A DNA stretch of 64,000 nt. Origin: JACMLC01 sp963817025. Lineage in GTDB: Bacteria; Acidobacteriota; Blastocatellia; Pyrinomonadales; Pyrinomonadaceae. The stretch is from contig CAWFML010000001.1 of NCBI GenBank assembly GCA_963817025.1, forward strand, positions 310,001 through 374,000. Reading direction: 5' to 3'. The notes under the pieces are model-generated. The model saw only the letters and a list, made by a program, of their open reading frames with translations. It was not told where the DNA came from and searched no databases. The position numbers and the translations under genes are program-made. Shown here in pieces: positions 6,224-15,833 of the stretch; position 1 is the stretch's first letter; each line of letters starts with the position of its first letter.

Positions 6224-8440
6224 TTACTTCGTGAGCGGCTTAGGCCCGTTCTCCGCCGCCTTGGTTCCGTTCTCCGACGGAGCTTTCATCTGATCGCGGA
6301 ACAGGTTAAGCAAAAGCAGAGTTCCGAGATTGCCCGCGCCGCTGTCGCCATTGCCGCCGGAGGCCATGACATCCGGCGTGATGCGGACGTTCTTCTCGCC
6401 GATGACCCTGAGAGTTTCGACGAGGGCGACGCCCTGCGCGCCCAGCGCATCAACCTGTTCATGATAGGCCACGCCCTGAGCTTCGCCCATCAGGCGCACC
6501 TTCTCCGCTTCGGCCTTACCCGTCGAGAGAATGTAGTGCGCTTCGCCATCCGCTTCGGCCTTGCGCTGTTCGGCGCGCTTGCCTGCAATCTCGACGCCGA
6601 CGATTTCCGCCATCAGCGACTTCTGATTGTCCGCGTGCGCGCTCGTCTTCTCAAGCTGGATACGCTGCACTTCGGCTTCGCGCTGCGCGTTGTACATGTT
6701 CTGCCGCTGCTCTGCGAGAATCTTCTCGGTCTGCGTCTTCATCAGCTCTTCCGGCAGATGGATGTGGCAGATGAGCACGTTGACGACATCAACGTGGTAT
6801 TTCAAGAGATGCATGCGGACGCGTGCCTCTGCGCGCTCCTGTTCCTCGTGGCGATTTTGCAGGTACGCCATCGCGCTTGATTCGGATGCCTGATTGCGGA
6901 AGATAGAGTCGATCAAAGGATGCATCACGTTCTGGACCAGCTTTTCGGTGCTGCCGATCTTGGCGACCATGAAGGGCGCGTCCTCTGGCTTGACGCGAAA
7001 GACGACGCGCACTTCCAGTTTCATCGTGAAACCGTCTTTCGAGATGACTTCAAACGGGTCGAAGGTATTGTCCAGTTCTTCGGCAGTCCATTCGACCGTC
7101 ATGTTTGTCGTCGGGATGACGATGGGCGAGACGGCCAGCGTATTGATGTAGTAGCGACCCGGCCCCATCACCGTTTCCTGTATGCCGCGAAAACCTTCCG
7201 GCACGACGTAGGCTTCGTGCGCGCCCTGATCCAAACGCTGGTCTGCGGGATCGCTGGCGAGCAGTTCTGCTTCGAGGTCTTCGACCATCTTCTGCTCGCC
7301 CTCTAATTTGTCGAGGCGCGCGACGGCCTTGCTCACCTGCTCCTTCTCTTCGCGCTCCATACGCTCTCTGACCTTCGTCGCCATCACGCGGCGCACTTCT
7401 TCGCCGGGGTCTTTGCCGATGTTCGAGACGATGACCGCGACCTCGCCGGGCTTGATCTCTTTCGCCGACTCAGGAATCACTTTGAAGACGAGCGGGTTGA
7501 TGTAGTAAGTGCCGGGCAGCAAGATGTCTTTCTGCGGGCCGCGCTGTCCGCCGCGCGTGATGAACTCGTTACAGTCCTGAAAGTTGTCGTGGCCTTCGAC
7601 CGGAGTGGCGACGTAATCGCGCGGGTCTAAGGGCGCGCCGTCGAGGGCTTCGACCAGTCCGATAGCATTCTCCGTAATCACTGTCGCGTCATAGAGCCGC
7701 ACGAAAAAGAGGCCGGGCTTCGTTTCGTTGCCGCCGTCGAGCGGAACCGATTGCGTCAGGATGCGGTAAGTTCCGGGCGTCAGGATTTCGACCTGCGGGC
7801 CTTTTTGACCGCCACTGGCGATAAACTGTTCCGCGTCCTGAAAATTGCGATGGTCTTGGATGGCTTTGCCGTGCAGACGTCCGGCGTCGAGTTGCGCGCC
7901 GTCCGCAACCGTCACCACTCCAACCTTGCCCGGCGGGATGACCGTCATCTTCGAGACTGAGACGCGGAAGAGATACGGGTGAATGGGCCACAATCCCGGC
8001 GGCAGGGTTCTGAGCTGTATGCCTTTGACGCCGCCCTGCTTGATAAAAGCAATCGGGTCTTGAAAGTTGTTGTGCGCGTTCTGTGCTCTATCGGGCGCGA
8101 AGATGCGGCCCGCAGGCATCGGGTCGCCGTCAACCGCTTCGATAATGCCGATCTCATCCGGCCCGATCTCGATCAGGGGGACTTTGCGGACGACGCTCTC
8201 AAAGGGGTATTTAATCAGGTGGAGGCCCGGTTTGAGCACGTCCGCCTGTATGCCGACTTCGCCTTCGGTGGCGACGACGCGGCCCGGAGGCATCTTTGAG
8301 CCGAAGTAACGCCGCTCCTTAATCGCAATCTCCGTCGCACCGACATTGACGAAGATGCGACGCAAGACAAGGACGAGCACGATCAGCGCGATAAACGCGA
8401 CGATCAGAAAAGGGACGAAAGACATGATGTCTATGTTCAT
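6224..8440 (-). CDS. flotillin-like SPFH/Band 7 protein with N-terminal triplicated domain
   Basis: A membrane-anchored 738-residue protein. Residues about 5-30 form a hydrophobic anchor, followed by three related segments of roughly 100 residues marked by NFQDxxxFIxxGGxxGxQ...LxPGxY. The SPFH/Band 7 domain follows (about 440-580, starting near TTNMTVEWTAEELDNTF). A long charged Ala/Glu-rich coiled coil (ILAEQRQNMYNAQREAEVQ...) ends with a glycine-rich tail. Flotillins scaffold membrane microdomains. ATG at 8438-8440 has GAGG 7 bases upstream; an upstream in-frame GTG at 8452 lacks one. A small membrane-anchored gene precedes it in the same direction, and a strong terminator follows. Confidence 0.85.
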   Translation of the reverse strand: MNIDIMSFVPFLIVAFIALIVLVLVLRRIFVNVGATEIAIKERRYFGSKMPPGRVVATEGEVGIQADVLKPGLHLIKYPFESVVRKVPLIEIGPDEIGIIEAVDGDPMPAGRIFAPDRAQNAHNNFQDPIAFIKQGGVKGIQLRTLPPGLWPIHPYLFRVSVSKMTVIPPGKVGVVTVADGAQLDAGRLHGKAIQDHRNFQDAEQFIASGGQKGPQVEILTPGTYRILTQSVPLDGGNETKPGLFFVRLYDATVITENAIGLVEALDGAPLDPRDYVATPVEGHDNFQDCNEFITRGGQRGPQKDILLPGTYYINPLVFKVIPESAKEIKPGEVAVIVSNIGKDPGEEVRRVMATKVRERMEREEKEQVSKAVARLDKLEGEQKMVEDLEAELLASDPADQRLDQGAHEAYVVPEGFRGIQETVMGPGRYYINTLAVSPIVIPTTNMTVEWTAEELDNTFDPFEVISKDGFTMKLEVRVVFRVKPEDAPFMVAKIGSTEKLVQNVMHPLIDSIFRNQASESSAMAYLQNRHEEQERAEARVRMHLLKYHVDVVNVLICHIHLPEELMKTQTEKILAEQRQNMYNAQREAEVQRIQLEKTSAHADNQKSLMAEIVGVEIAGKRAEQRKAEADGEAHYILSTGKAEAEKVRLMGEAQGVAYHEQVDALGAQGVALVETLRVIGEKNVRITPDVMASGGNGDSGAGNLGTLLLLNLFRDQMKAPSENGTKAAENGPKPLTK

Positions 8441-8459
8441 TAGAAACCTCACTCAAGAA

Positions 8460-8532
8460 GTGACAAGTAGCAAGTGACGAGTGACGAGTTATAAACTTCC
8501 TGCTCGTCGCTTGTCACTCATCGCTCGTCACT
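8460..8532. repeat. GTGACGAG-type hairpin
   Basis: Left arm 8460-8488 (GTGACAAGTAGCAAGTGAC...) pairs imperfectly with 8503-8532 (...GTCACTCATCGCTCGTCAC). It fills the gap between two minus-strand genes and encodes the last residues (TVTSDE) and stop of the upstream one. Confidence 0.7.
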
Positions 8533-9218
8533 GTTTTATGTGCCGCGAGTTCGCGGCGGATGCGGGCAAGCTCCTGTTTCAAGAGAAAGCCCGCGCCTGA
8601 ATTTCTGGCCTCAGACGGAAGAATCCAGAACTCACTTTCGGCTAACTGGACTAATTCGGCGGCAGCCATGCCCGGCAGCTTTTCTTCACGCCAGTATCCG
8701 AGCATGGCTTCAATCGCCTGTTGATAAAGGCTTGCATCTCCGGCGAGCGCGGTCAGATGCAGCATCTGCGGGGTCGTGCGCCGGTTCGGGGACAGTTTCC
8801 ATGATTCAAGGAAAGCTCCGGCCAGTTCTCCGTTGACCTGCAAGCTTTCGTTTCGCGTGATATAGGAAGCGAGCGCGAGAAGCTGTTTGTCGTTTTCCGC
8901 ACGCCCGACGAGCGTGTTTAAAATCTCTTCGTATAAACTTTTGTCGCCAAATGTGTGCGCGTCCAGCAAGGCTGCTTTCTCGCCCGCAGCGGCGCGTGCG
9001 AGCAGGGCTTGTCGCTTCTCTGTACGCTCTTTTTCCAGTTGCAGGGCTTCGAGCCGCGCGTGCTCGCCGTCCGTCTCAAACAAACCTTTGAAATTCGGCG
9101 GCGGCGGTGGCAGAGCCTTGTTCGCGTCGTCGTCTGGCAGAGCGTTTTGCCGGGAACGATAAATAGCGAAAGAGATGGCAGCCAGTAGGATAAATGAAGC
9201 GATGAGAGCGGTGACCAT
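8514..9218 (-). CDS. membrane-anchored coiled-coil protein, unknown function
   Basis: 234 residues. An N-terminal hydrophobic segment (residues 2-20, ALIASFILLAAISFAIY) is followed by RSR, a proline-rich stretch (LPPPPPNF), a charged helix (ARLEALQLEKERTEKRQALLAR) and more helices. I recognise no domain. It lies 73 bases upstream of the flotillin-like gene on the same strand, so co-transcription and a role at the same membrane scaffold are plausible but only inferred. The final codons and stop fall inside a GTGACGAG hairpin repeat. ATG at 9216-9218 has a weak AGG upstream. Confidence 0.7.
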   Translation of the reverse strand: MVTALIASFILLAAISFAIYRSRQNALPDDDANKALPPPPPNFKGLFETDGEHARLEALQLEKERTEKRQALLARAAAGEKAALLDAHTFGDKSLYEEILNTLVGRAENDKQLLALASYITRNESLQVNGELAGAFLESWKLSPNRRTTPQMLHLTALAGDASLYQQAIEAMLGYWREEKLPGMAAAELVQLAESEFWILPSEARNSGAGFLLKQELARIRRELAAHKTVTSDE

Positions 9219-9371
9219 TCGTGGCCTGAAGACGCCCTGCGCGATGGCTTTCCAAGGGGTTCCGCGCTTCTGCCGGGGCGTCCTGTTGCAGGGACATTAT
9301 ACGACAGTTCGGGCTGCGAAGTTTAGTTTTTCCAGAGCCACGAAAGTTAACTCGTTTTCCTTTGCGCCCCC

Positions 9372-9409
9372 GCGCCTGTGCGCGAGATTAAAAGCTCCCG
9401 CACAGGCGC
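9372..9409. repeat. CGCAAAG-type hairpin, degenerate
   Basis: An 11-bp perfect stem (GCGCCTGTGCG, 9372-9382, with 9399-9409), flanked by CTTTGCGCC on the left and GGCGCAAAG on the right. It lies just beyond the end of the M14 peptidase gene and may terminate it. Confidence 0.55.
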
Positions 9410-9428
9410 AAAGCAGGCACGCTATGTT

Positions 9429-11804
9429 TCATTTACGCAATGCATTGAAAAGCAGCGGGTAAGTTGCAGAGGACTGCGCGCGATACTGCGGGCGAAAGCC
9501 GAAGAGAATGACGCGCCCCTTGCCTATCATGACTTCGACGAGCGCGGCACGCCCGCGCATCCGCTCGCCGCCCAACAGCCAGCCCGAAAGGAGCGGGTCA
9601 CGCTCCGGTGGATAACGCGCGATGACCTTCACACGCCCCGCAGCTTCCTTCTCATCGCTGATTTCAAAGACCGGAGAATTCTCAACCCACGCGATGGATT
9701 CTCGCGGCATCCCTTTGGCAAGCGGATGCGTGGTATCAAGTTCAATCCGCAGGATAGAGCCGGGCGCGTAAAACTCCGTCCGCTTCAAGCCTTCTGTAAC
9801 ATCGCGCACGGGCAGCTTGAATTGTTCGATGGCAAAATCCGACGCGCGGTTCAAGAAGATGAGCGTCCCGCCCTCTGAAATAAAATCGCGCAAAGCTCTG
9901 ACGCCTTCCGGCCCAAGCCCGCCAGTGTATTCATCCGGCATAGAGCCTTTGCGATGGCCTTCGAGAATTGCGCGCGGCGATTGGTCTGGAATGATAATCG
10001 TATCGAATCGCGCGCGTAAGTTGCCCGTTCTGATGGCTGCGTCTTGTAAGGTCAAAAAATCGAAACAGCTACCGGCTTGCTCAAGCATCCATCTGGTCCA
10101 TCCCTCGTCCATTGAAGGAACGTGAGATTTATAGACCGCACGGCGCGGCGGCCCCGAACCTCGACACAATTCTATTCCACCTGTTCCGCCGGCAAGCTTC
10201 TCCCGGTATTTAAAGGATTTGTAGACGGGCTTGGCGTCAACATTCATCAGCAGCGGCAGAGTATGCGCTGTCACATCATAGGGCGATATTGGATGGTTTG
10301 CTGCATCCCTTAAATCCGGGTAGCGCTGCGCCTCAAGCAGAGTTTTGGCAAAACCTGCGTAAGGCTGCGCCATAGGAATCAGGGTCGAGCCTGCCGTGTA
10401 AGTAACTCCGTCAAGATTAATCTTATCTATCTCGATGGTTTCGACGCCGCCCTTCTCCAAAGTTAAAATGAGTTCGCGTGTATTATCATCATTCTCGGAC
10501 TTCGGAATAATCCAAGCGTATAACTCACCATCTTTACGCGGCCTGACAGCTTCTTTTCCAATCTCATAAAACCTTTTCAGCCAACGCTCGCGGTTCTCCG
10601 CCGCGTGCGTCATCAGCGAGAAGGCGGCGGCGGTCATGTAATTTGTGATGTCTCTCAAATGCCACTCGCCGCCCGTCCAGAGCGGTGAGAATTTGTCCGT
10701 CTCTTTCTTCGCGTCATAGCCGACCGAGCCGCGCAACTCTTCAAACTTAATCGTCACCGGCGTGGCGATGCGCGCCGATGCCGTTTCCGAGAGAATGCGT
10801 ACGCCGCCGTGATAATGCGAGTAGGCGCGTGCGGGCGTCCATGCGTCGTAGGTCGTATTGGTCGTGATGCCTTTAAAATCTGCCGCGCGCAGCTCTGCGG
10901 CCATCGCGTTTCCGAGTTCGGTGTAGCCTTCGACGATTTGCTCCGGCACATTCGGCTCGACAGGCTCCATGTAGGGCGGCAGGAAGAGACGCGCGCCGTT
11001 CGCTCCCTGCTGGTGTATGTCGTGGACGATCTGCGGATGCCAGAGGTTATGAATCTTGTCTACGGTCAACCGGGTCTCGACCTGTGTGAAGGCGTACCAG
11101 TCGCGGTTGTTATCGTGGCCCGTGTATTTGTGATAAAGCTCCGGCGGTTCTGTTCCCTCGTAAGGAGTGCCGAGGGTTTTGTCGTACCAATCTTTGACGA
11201 TGTCCACGCCGTCAGGATTGAGCGAAGGGACTAGCAGCACGATTGTCTCGCTTAAAATCTTACGCACCTGCGGGTCATCCGATGAGGCGAGGCGATGCGC
11301 GATGAGCATGCTTGAAAGAGTCGAGCCGACTTCGGTTGAATGTATGCCGCAGGTGATGAGGACGACGGTTTTTCCTCCGGCGATAAGGCGTTCGGCTTTG
11401 CGGTCTGCGCCGCTTCCGAGCCTGCGCGGGTCTGCCAGTTGCTTCTGAATCTTTTTGTATTCCTGAAGTCGCGCCAGATTTTCCGGCGCGCTGATGGTTG
11501 CCAGCACAAACGGCCTGCCCATCGTTGACTGGCCCAAAGTCTCAAACTTGACGCGGTCTGAGGCCGCATCGAGCCGTGTAAAATAATCCACGATGCTGCG
11601 CCAGCTTGCGAGTTTGCGGTCATCGCCGGGACGAAAGCCGAGCACGGTTTCAGGCGCGGGAATATTCGGCGGGCTGGTTGCGGCAGCGGCGCGCGGCGTC
11701 TGTCGCCCTCTGGAATTTCGCTGCGCTAAAGACGGCGCGGCGCACGAAATCACGATCAGCAGCATCAAGATAAAAGAGACGGGCAGCCGTAGGCGTATAT
11801 GCAT
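9429..11804 (-). CDS. exported M14-family zinc carboxypeptidase-like protein
   Basis: 791 residues beginning with a signal peptide (LPVSFILMLLIVISCAAPSLAQ, cleavage near residue 28). The peptidase M14 domain covers about 60-350: GIHSTEVGS supplies the HxxE zinc pair, PSLNPDGVDI is the usual substrate loop, and HDIHQQGANG gives the third zinc histidine. The later half (400-790) is a beta-rich region with a possible glutamine-amidotransferase-like fold (GGTLIFLNRASDF). Such proteins hydrolyse peptides outside the cytoplasm; the exact substrate is unknown. ATG at 11802-11804 is preferred over the adjacent TTG because GGAG is 5 bases upstream. Confidence 0.85.
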   Translation of the reverse strand: MHIRLRLPVSFILMLLIVISCAAPSLAQRNSRGRQTPRAAAATSPPNIPAPETVLGFRPGDDRKLASWRSIVDYFTRLDAASDRVKFETLGQSTMGRPFVLATISAPENLARLQEYKKIQKQLADPRRLGSGADRKAERLIAGGKTVVLITCGIHSTEVGSTLSSMLIAHRLASSDDPQVRKILSETIVLLVPSLNPDGVDIVKDWYDKTLGTPYEGTEPPELYHKYTGHDNNRDWYAFTQVETRLTVDKIHNLWHPQIVHDIHQQGANGARLFLPPYMEPVEPNVPEQIVEGYTELGNAMAAELRAADFKGITTNTTYDAWTPARAYSHYHGGVRILSETASARIATPVTIKFEELRGSVGYDAKKETDKFSPLWTGGEWHLRDITNYMTAAAFSLMTHAAENRERWLKRFYEIGKEAVRPRKDGELYAWIIPKSENDDNTRELILTLEKGGVETIEIDKINLDGVTYTAGSTLIPMAQPYAGFAKTLLEAQRYPDLRDAANHPISPYDVTAHTLPLLMNVDAKPVYKSFKYREKLAGGTGGIELCRGSGPPRRAVYKSHVPSMDEGWTRWMLEQAGSCFDFLTLQDAAIRTGNLRARFDTIIIPDQSPRAILEGHRKGSMPDEYTGGLGPEGVRALRDFISEGGTLIFLNRASDFAIEQFKLPVRDVTEGLKRTEFYAPGSILRIELDTTHPLAKGMPRESIAWVENSPVFEISDEKEAAGRVKVIARYPPERDPLLSGWLLGGERMRGRAALVEVMIGKGRVILFGFRPQYRAQSSATYPLLFNALRK

Positions 11805-12073
11805 CAAGACTCCAATGCTTTAATGTTGGTCGAAGTTGGATAAAGATTGCTGTGCGCCGCAGAGTGTAACCTGAAAGCGCAGCGGATTTGAAGAGGCAGA
11901 CTGCTTCTCTTGAGAGGCAACGTGTTTAAGCGTCACAGATTTTTTACATTTGCCTTTCTATCTTCGGGCTTTATTCTGCTTGCTCTGTTTATGCCGGGCG
12001 CGGTAAAGTAGCGCGCGAATAAGTCCCCGCACGCTCTCCCTTTTTCGGAAAATAAAGTCGGAGGTCATTTCTG

Positions 12074-14668
12074 ATGTCAACCGAGACCGTTGATACTGTC
12101 AAGCCGGATGTCGCCAAGACTAACGAGTTCCCGGATATTGTCGGGGCCAAGCCGGAGAATCCGCTAGCCGCTGCGTTTAGTCCGTATATTCCAGCCGGAA
12201 CGAACATGCGCGAGTTGACGCCGCGCGCCGTCATCGTCGGCACCTTGCTCGGCATGATTTTCGGCGCGTCATCGCTCTATCTGGTGCTGAAGGTGGGACT
12301 CACCGTCAGCGCTTCGATTCCGGTGGCCGTCATCTCGATCACGCTCTTTCGTCTCTTCTCGACCTTCGGCGCGAAGAACGCGACCATCCTTGAGAACAAC
12401 ATCGTTCAGACGGCAGGCTCTGCGGGCGAATCAATCGCGTTCGGCGTCGGCGTGACGATGCCCGCGATTATGATCTTAGGCTTTGACCTAGACCTCTCGC
12501 GCGCCCTGCTCGTCTCAATCCTCGGCGGGCTGCTCGGCATTCTGATGATGATTCCGCTCAGGCGCGCTCTGATCGTGCAGCAGCACGGGATTTTGAAATA
12601 TCCGGAAGGGACTGCGTGCGCCGAAGTGCTCAAGGCCGGAGCATCAGAGGAATCCAAAGCAGCGGCTTCATCGCAAGCTAAAGCGGAGATGGCCGCTGCG
12701 GGTGAGAACAACATCGGCGCGAAGACCATTTTCACGGGCTTCGGCGTAGGCTTTCTTTACTACGTCATCAACAAGGCTCTCTACGGCTGGAAGGAAGTGC
12801 CGGAGAAAGTTTTCGGCTCGCCGCTCAAAGCAGGCTCTGTCGGCATGGAGATCAACCCTGCGCTCCTGGGCGTCGGCTACATCATCGGCCCGCGCATCGC
12901 TTCCATCATGGCGGCGGGCGGCGTGCTCGCCTATCTCGTTTTGATTCCGGCAATCAAGTTTTTCGGCGAAGGGATGACGACTGTCCTGCCGCCGGGAGAC
13001 AAGCTGATTTCCGACATGGGGCCAAACGATATACGCGGCGCATACGTGCTCTACATAGGCGCGGGCGCGGTGGCGGCGGGCGGCATCATCAGCCTCTTCC
13101 GCAGCTTGCCGACCATCTGGCACGGCCTCAAAGGCGGCATTGCGGATTTGCGCGGCGGACAAGCGCAGGCGGCCTCTGCCCCGCGCACGGATCAAGACCT
13201 TTCGATGAAGTTCGTGCTGGGCGGCATCATCGTGATGATTGCGGCCATCATGCTCTTCAAGGATTTGGGCCTCTATCTTCTAACGAGTCCGATTGTCGCC
13301 ATCCTCGGCTCTTTGATGATTATCGCTTTCGGCTTTCTCTTCGTCACAGTCTCTTCGCGCCTGACGGGTGAGATTGGTTCGTCATCGAATCCGATTTCCG
13401 GCATGACGGTCGCCACGCTGCTGTTGACCTGTTTGATTTTTCTGGTCGTCGGCTGGACAGGCCCGAACTATTTCGTGACGGCCCTCTCTATCGGAGCTAT
13501 CGTTTGCATCGCTGCCTCGAACGGCGGCACGACTTCGCAGGACTTGAAGACCGGATTCCTGGTCGGCGGCACGCCGAAGTACCAGCAGATTGCGATTCTC
13601 TTCGGCGCGGGCGCGTCGGCCCTGATTCTTGGGCCAATCCTGATTAGCCTCAATAACGCCTCGACGGTTTATGTGCCGCGCGTGACATTTGAGCCGGTCA
13701 AGGAAGTTTCGCAGCCGCTGGATGCGGGTACTGCGAGCGCGCTTCCGGCTTACACGGAAGAAGCAAAGCCTGCGGGCGCAACCGGCAGTTTCCGCACTTT
13801 GACCGTCGCCGCCGATGCGCCGCCGCCTGTCGCAGGACTCAAGACTGGCGAGTATCTGGTAGACGGTTCCGGCAAAGTCACACATAAAGTTTCGCGCAAC
13901 TTCCCGCCTGACCTGCGCGCTCCCGTCGGGCAGTTGACAGAGCGGCACGGGCTGCAAGGCCCGCAGGCCGGAGCGGATAGCAAGCAATATCTTATCTGGC
14001 ACAAAACGGATACGGCCAACGGCCCTCCCGGACAATATCTGGTTGACGATACGGGCGCGCCGGTGTGGCTGGTTGACCCCGGCATCAACGGCACGCACAA
14101 GGTGCGGCCGGATGGCACGGAGGTCACGAAGTTTGACGCGCCGAAGGCGACGCTCATGTCCTATATCATCAAGGGCGTGCTCGATAGAAAGCTGCCGTGG
14201 GGACTCGTGCTCTTAGGCGTGATGATTGCCATCGTGCTTGAGATGTCTGGGATTCCTTCGCTGGCTTTCGCGGTCGGCGTCTATCTGCCGCTCTCTTCTT
14301 CCAGCCCGATCTTTATCGGCGGTTGCGTGCGCTGGCTGGTGGACAAGCACTTGCGCAAGAAGCTGGCCCACAGAAATATGACGGAAGAAGAACTGGTCGC
14401 AGAAGGCGATAAGAGTCCGGGCGTGTTGATGGCTTCGGGTTACATCGCCGGGGGCGCGATTGCCGGAATCGTCATCGCCTTTATGGCAGGCGTTTTGACG
14501 GACACGACCAAAGGCATAGAGGAATGGTCCAAACACTCGAACCCGATGTTCGAGGGGCCGTGGGCAGATGTGCTGTCGCTGATTCCTTTTATCCTGCTGA
14601 CCGCCCTGCTCTATCTGGTCGGGCGCGGGATAGTGCTCGCAGATAAAACGCGCAGAGTCGAAAGATAA
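12074..14668 (+). CDS. OPT-family oligopeptide transporter with a soluble insertion
   Basis: 864 residues with about 14-16 membrane segments, typical of bacterial OPT transporters: FSPYIPAGTNMRELTPRAVIVGTLLGMIFGASS at the start, ENNIVQTAGSAGESIAFG, KYPEGTACAEVLK, GGTTSQDLKTGFLVGGTPKYQQI, and PWGLVLLGVMIAIVLE late in the protein. OPT proteins import peptides or metal chelates with protons. Residues about 540-690 form a long hydrophilic insertion containing two related segments (GEYLVDGSGKVTHKV and GQYLVDDTGA...GTHKV). GGAGG at 12060-12064 lies 9 bases before ATG. A strong hairpin follows the stop. Confidence 0.92.
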   Translation: MSTETVDTVKPDVAKTNEFPDIVGAKPENPLAAAFSPYIPAGTNMRELTPRAVIVGTLLGMIFGASSLYLVLKVGLTVSASIPVAVISITLFRLFSTFGAKNATILENNIVQTAGSAGESIAFGVGVTMPAIMILGFDLDLSRALLVSILGGLLGILMMIPLRRALIVQQHGILKYPEGTACAEVLKAGASEESKAAASSQAKAEMAAAGENNIGAKTIFTGFGVGFLYYVINKALYGWKEVPEKVFGSPLKAGSVGMEINPALLGVGYIIGPRIASIMAAGGVLAYLVLIPAIKFFGEGMTTVLPPGDKLISDMGPNDIRGAYVLYIGAGAVAAGGIISLFRSLPTIWHGLKGGIADLRGGQAQAASAPRTDQDLSMKFVLGGIIVMIAAIMLFKDLGLYLLTSPIVAILGSLMIIAFGFLFVTVSSRLTGEIGSSSNPISGMTVATLLLTCLIFLVVGWTGPNYFVTALSIGAIVCIAASNGGTTSQDLKTGFLVGGTPKYQQIAILFGAGASALILGPILISLNNASTVYVPRVTFEPVKEVSQPLDAGTASALPAYTEEAKPAGATGSFRTLTVAADAPPPVAGLKTGEYLVDGSGKVTHKVSRNFPPDLRAPVGQLTERHGLQGPQAGADSKQYLIWHKTDTANGPPGQYLVDDTGAPVWLVDPGINGTHKVRPDGTEVTKFDAPKATLMSYIIKGVLDRKLPWGLVLLGVMIAIVLEMSGIPSLAFAVGVYLPLSSSSPIFIGGCVRWLVDKHLRKKLAHRNMTEEELVAEGDKSPGVLMASGYIAGGAIAGIVIAFMAGVLTDTTKGIEEWSKHSNPMFEGPWADVLSLIPFILLTALLYLVGRGIVLADKTRRVER

Positions 14669-14683
14669 GTGCGCGCGAAAAGC

Positions 14684-14734
14684 GAAGAGCGAAAGATAAG
14701 CCGGTTTTTAGAGCCGATTTATCTTTCGCTCTTC
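14684..14734 (+). terminator. intrinsic terminator after the OPT gene
   Basis: A 16-bp perfect stem GAAGAGCGAAAGATAA (14684-14699) pairs with 14719-14734, starting 15 bases after the stop. The downstream tract (CAACATTTTTC) is only moderately T-rich. Confidence 0.7.
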
Positions 14735-14790
14735 AACATTTTTCACTTGACCGGCAACGATTTTCGTTTTTCAATCCTCTATGAATGGGC

Positions 14791-14956
14791 GGCGCGCCAG
14801 CAAGCTAGACGGCGCGCCTTATATTTACTATCAGTGTGAAACAAGGGAAGAACCTCATGGCATCGCTTTGCGAGAAAAACTTTGCGTGCTTTGCGTTAAA
14901 GAGTCACTTGACCGCAAAGAGCGCGAAAGAGTAAGACGCAAAGAGACGCAAAGGAA
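14791..14956. repeat. GGCGCGCC pair and degenerate CGCAAAG repeats
   Basis: Two GGCGCGCC octamers (14791-14798 and 14811-14818) flank a 12-base spacer. From about 14864, scattered CTTTGCG and CGCAAAG units form a decayed hairpin of the CGCAAAG family. I see no gene in 14669-15016 beyond the terminator and these repeats. Confidence 0.5.
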
Positions 14957-15016
14957 ATGCTATTCCCGGTGAACGGTTTCTAATCTTGATTCGCATTATC
15001 AGAGGAAAAGCAATTG

Positions 15017-15814
15017 ATGTCTCAGCATGAAAGATTTGGCGGCGCACGTATCGCTGCTCTTTTTATTTCCGCCCTCCTGCTCGTGACGCTCTCGACTGTG
15101 GGCGTGCTCGCGCAAACGGCTTCAACGCCCGCGCGCACTCCCGGCGAAACCGTCCGCGAATTCTACAAGGCTTTACACGAAAAGAGATTCCGCGACGCTC
15201 TCAGCATCAGCATCTACAAGTCTGCCATAGAGGGCATGAGCCAGAAGGAGTTTGACGAGTTGCGCCCGGACTTCGAGGCCATGTCTCTCGGAGCCAATAA
15301 GCTTGAGGTGGCCGGAGAACAGATCAGCGGCGAGACCGCAACCGTGTTCGTCAAAGTGCCGGATGATAACGGAGAGGTGCAGACCTCAAAGGTCGAGCTG
15401 ATTCGCTCAGGCGGCATCTGGATCGTCGGCAACGGTGATGACGAGAAAGCTATCAAACAGGCCGGTAAAGACTATTTTCTGAGAATCCGCATCCAAACGC
15501 ATGAAGAAGAAGTCAAAGTGATGATGGAGCGCATCATCAAAGCGCAGCTTGTCTACAGTTCGCAGAACAACGGGCTGTACGCGGAGATTCCGGTGCTCGT
15601 CAAAGCCGGACTGCTGCCGCCGGACATCGAGAGCACGGCCTCGACCGGCTATCGTTACCGCCTGACGCTTGCGAGCGACAAGAAAACTTATTTTGCACAG
15701 GCAGAGCCGGCACAGTACGGGCGCACGGGTCGCCTCTCTTTTCATCTGGATTCGACCGGAGTGTTTCAGAAAAAGGATGCCGGCGGCAAGCCGCTTACAC
15801 CAGATAAGAAATAA
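15017..15814 (+). CDS. exported protein with DUF4878-like and pilin-like regions
   Basis: 265 residues. The signal peptide ends near VGVLAQ (about residue 33). Residues 45-140 resemble the DUF4878/lumazine-binding-like fold (ETVREFYKALHEKRFRDALS ... GGIWIVGNG). The C-terminal part (about 165-265) resembles the soluble part of type IV pilin-like proteins: EVKVMMERIIKAQLVYSSQNNGLYAEIPVLVKAGLL, then TGYRYRLTLASDKKTYFAQAEP. Function is unknown. ATG at 15017 follows a TTG at 15014; GAGG at 15002-15005 fits either. The gene is followed by a composite repeat. Confidence 0.75.
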   Translation: MSQHERFGGARIAALFISALLLVTLSTVGVLAQTASTPARTPGETVREFYKALHEKRFRDALSISIYKSAIEGMSQKEFDELRPDFEAMSLGANKLEVAGEQISGETATVFVKVPDDNGEVQTSKVELIRSGGIWIVGNGDDEKAIKQAGKDYFLRIRIQTHEEEVKVMMERIIKAQLVYSSQNNGLYAEIPVLVKAGLLPPDIESTASTGYRYRLTLASDKKTYFAQAEPAQYGRTGRLSFHLDSTGVFQKKDAGGKPLTPDKK

Positions 15815-15833
15815 GCGGAAGCAAGTTTTTTCA

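Noticed and set aside
13382..14098. Minus-strand open frame of 238 residues inside the OPT gene
   Set aside because: Antisense shadow, Arg-rich, no domain.
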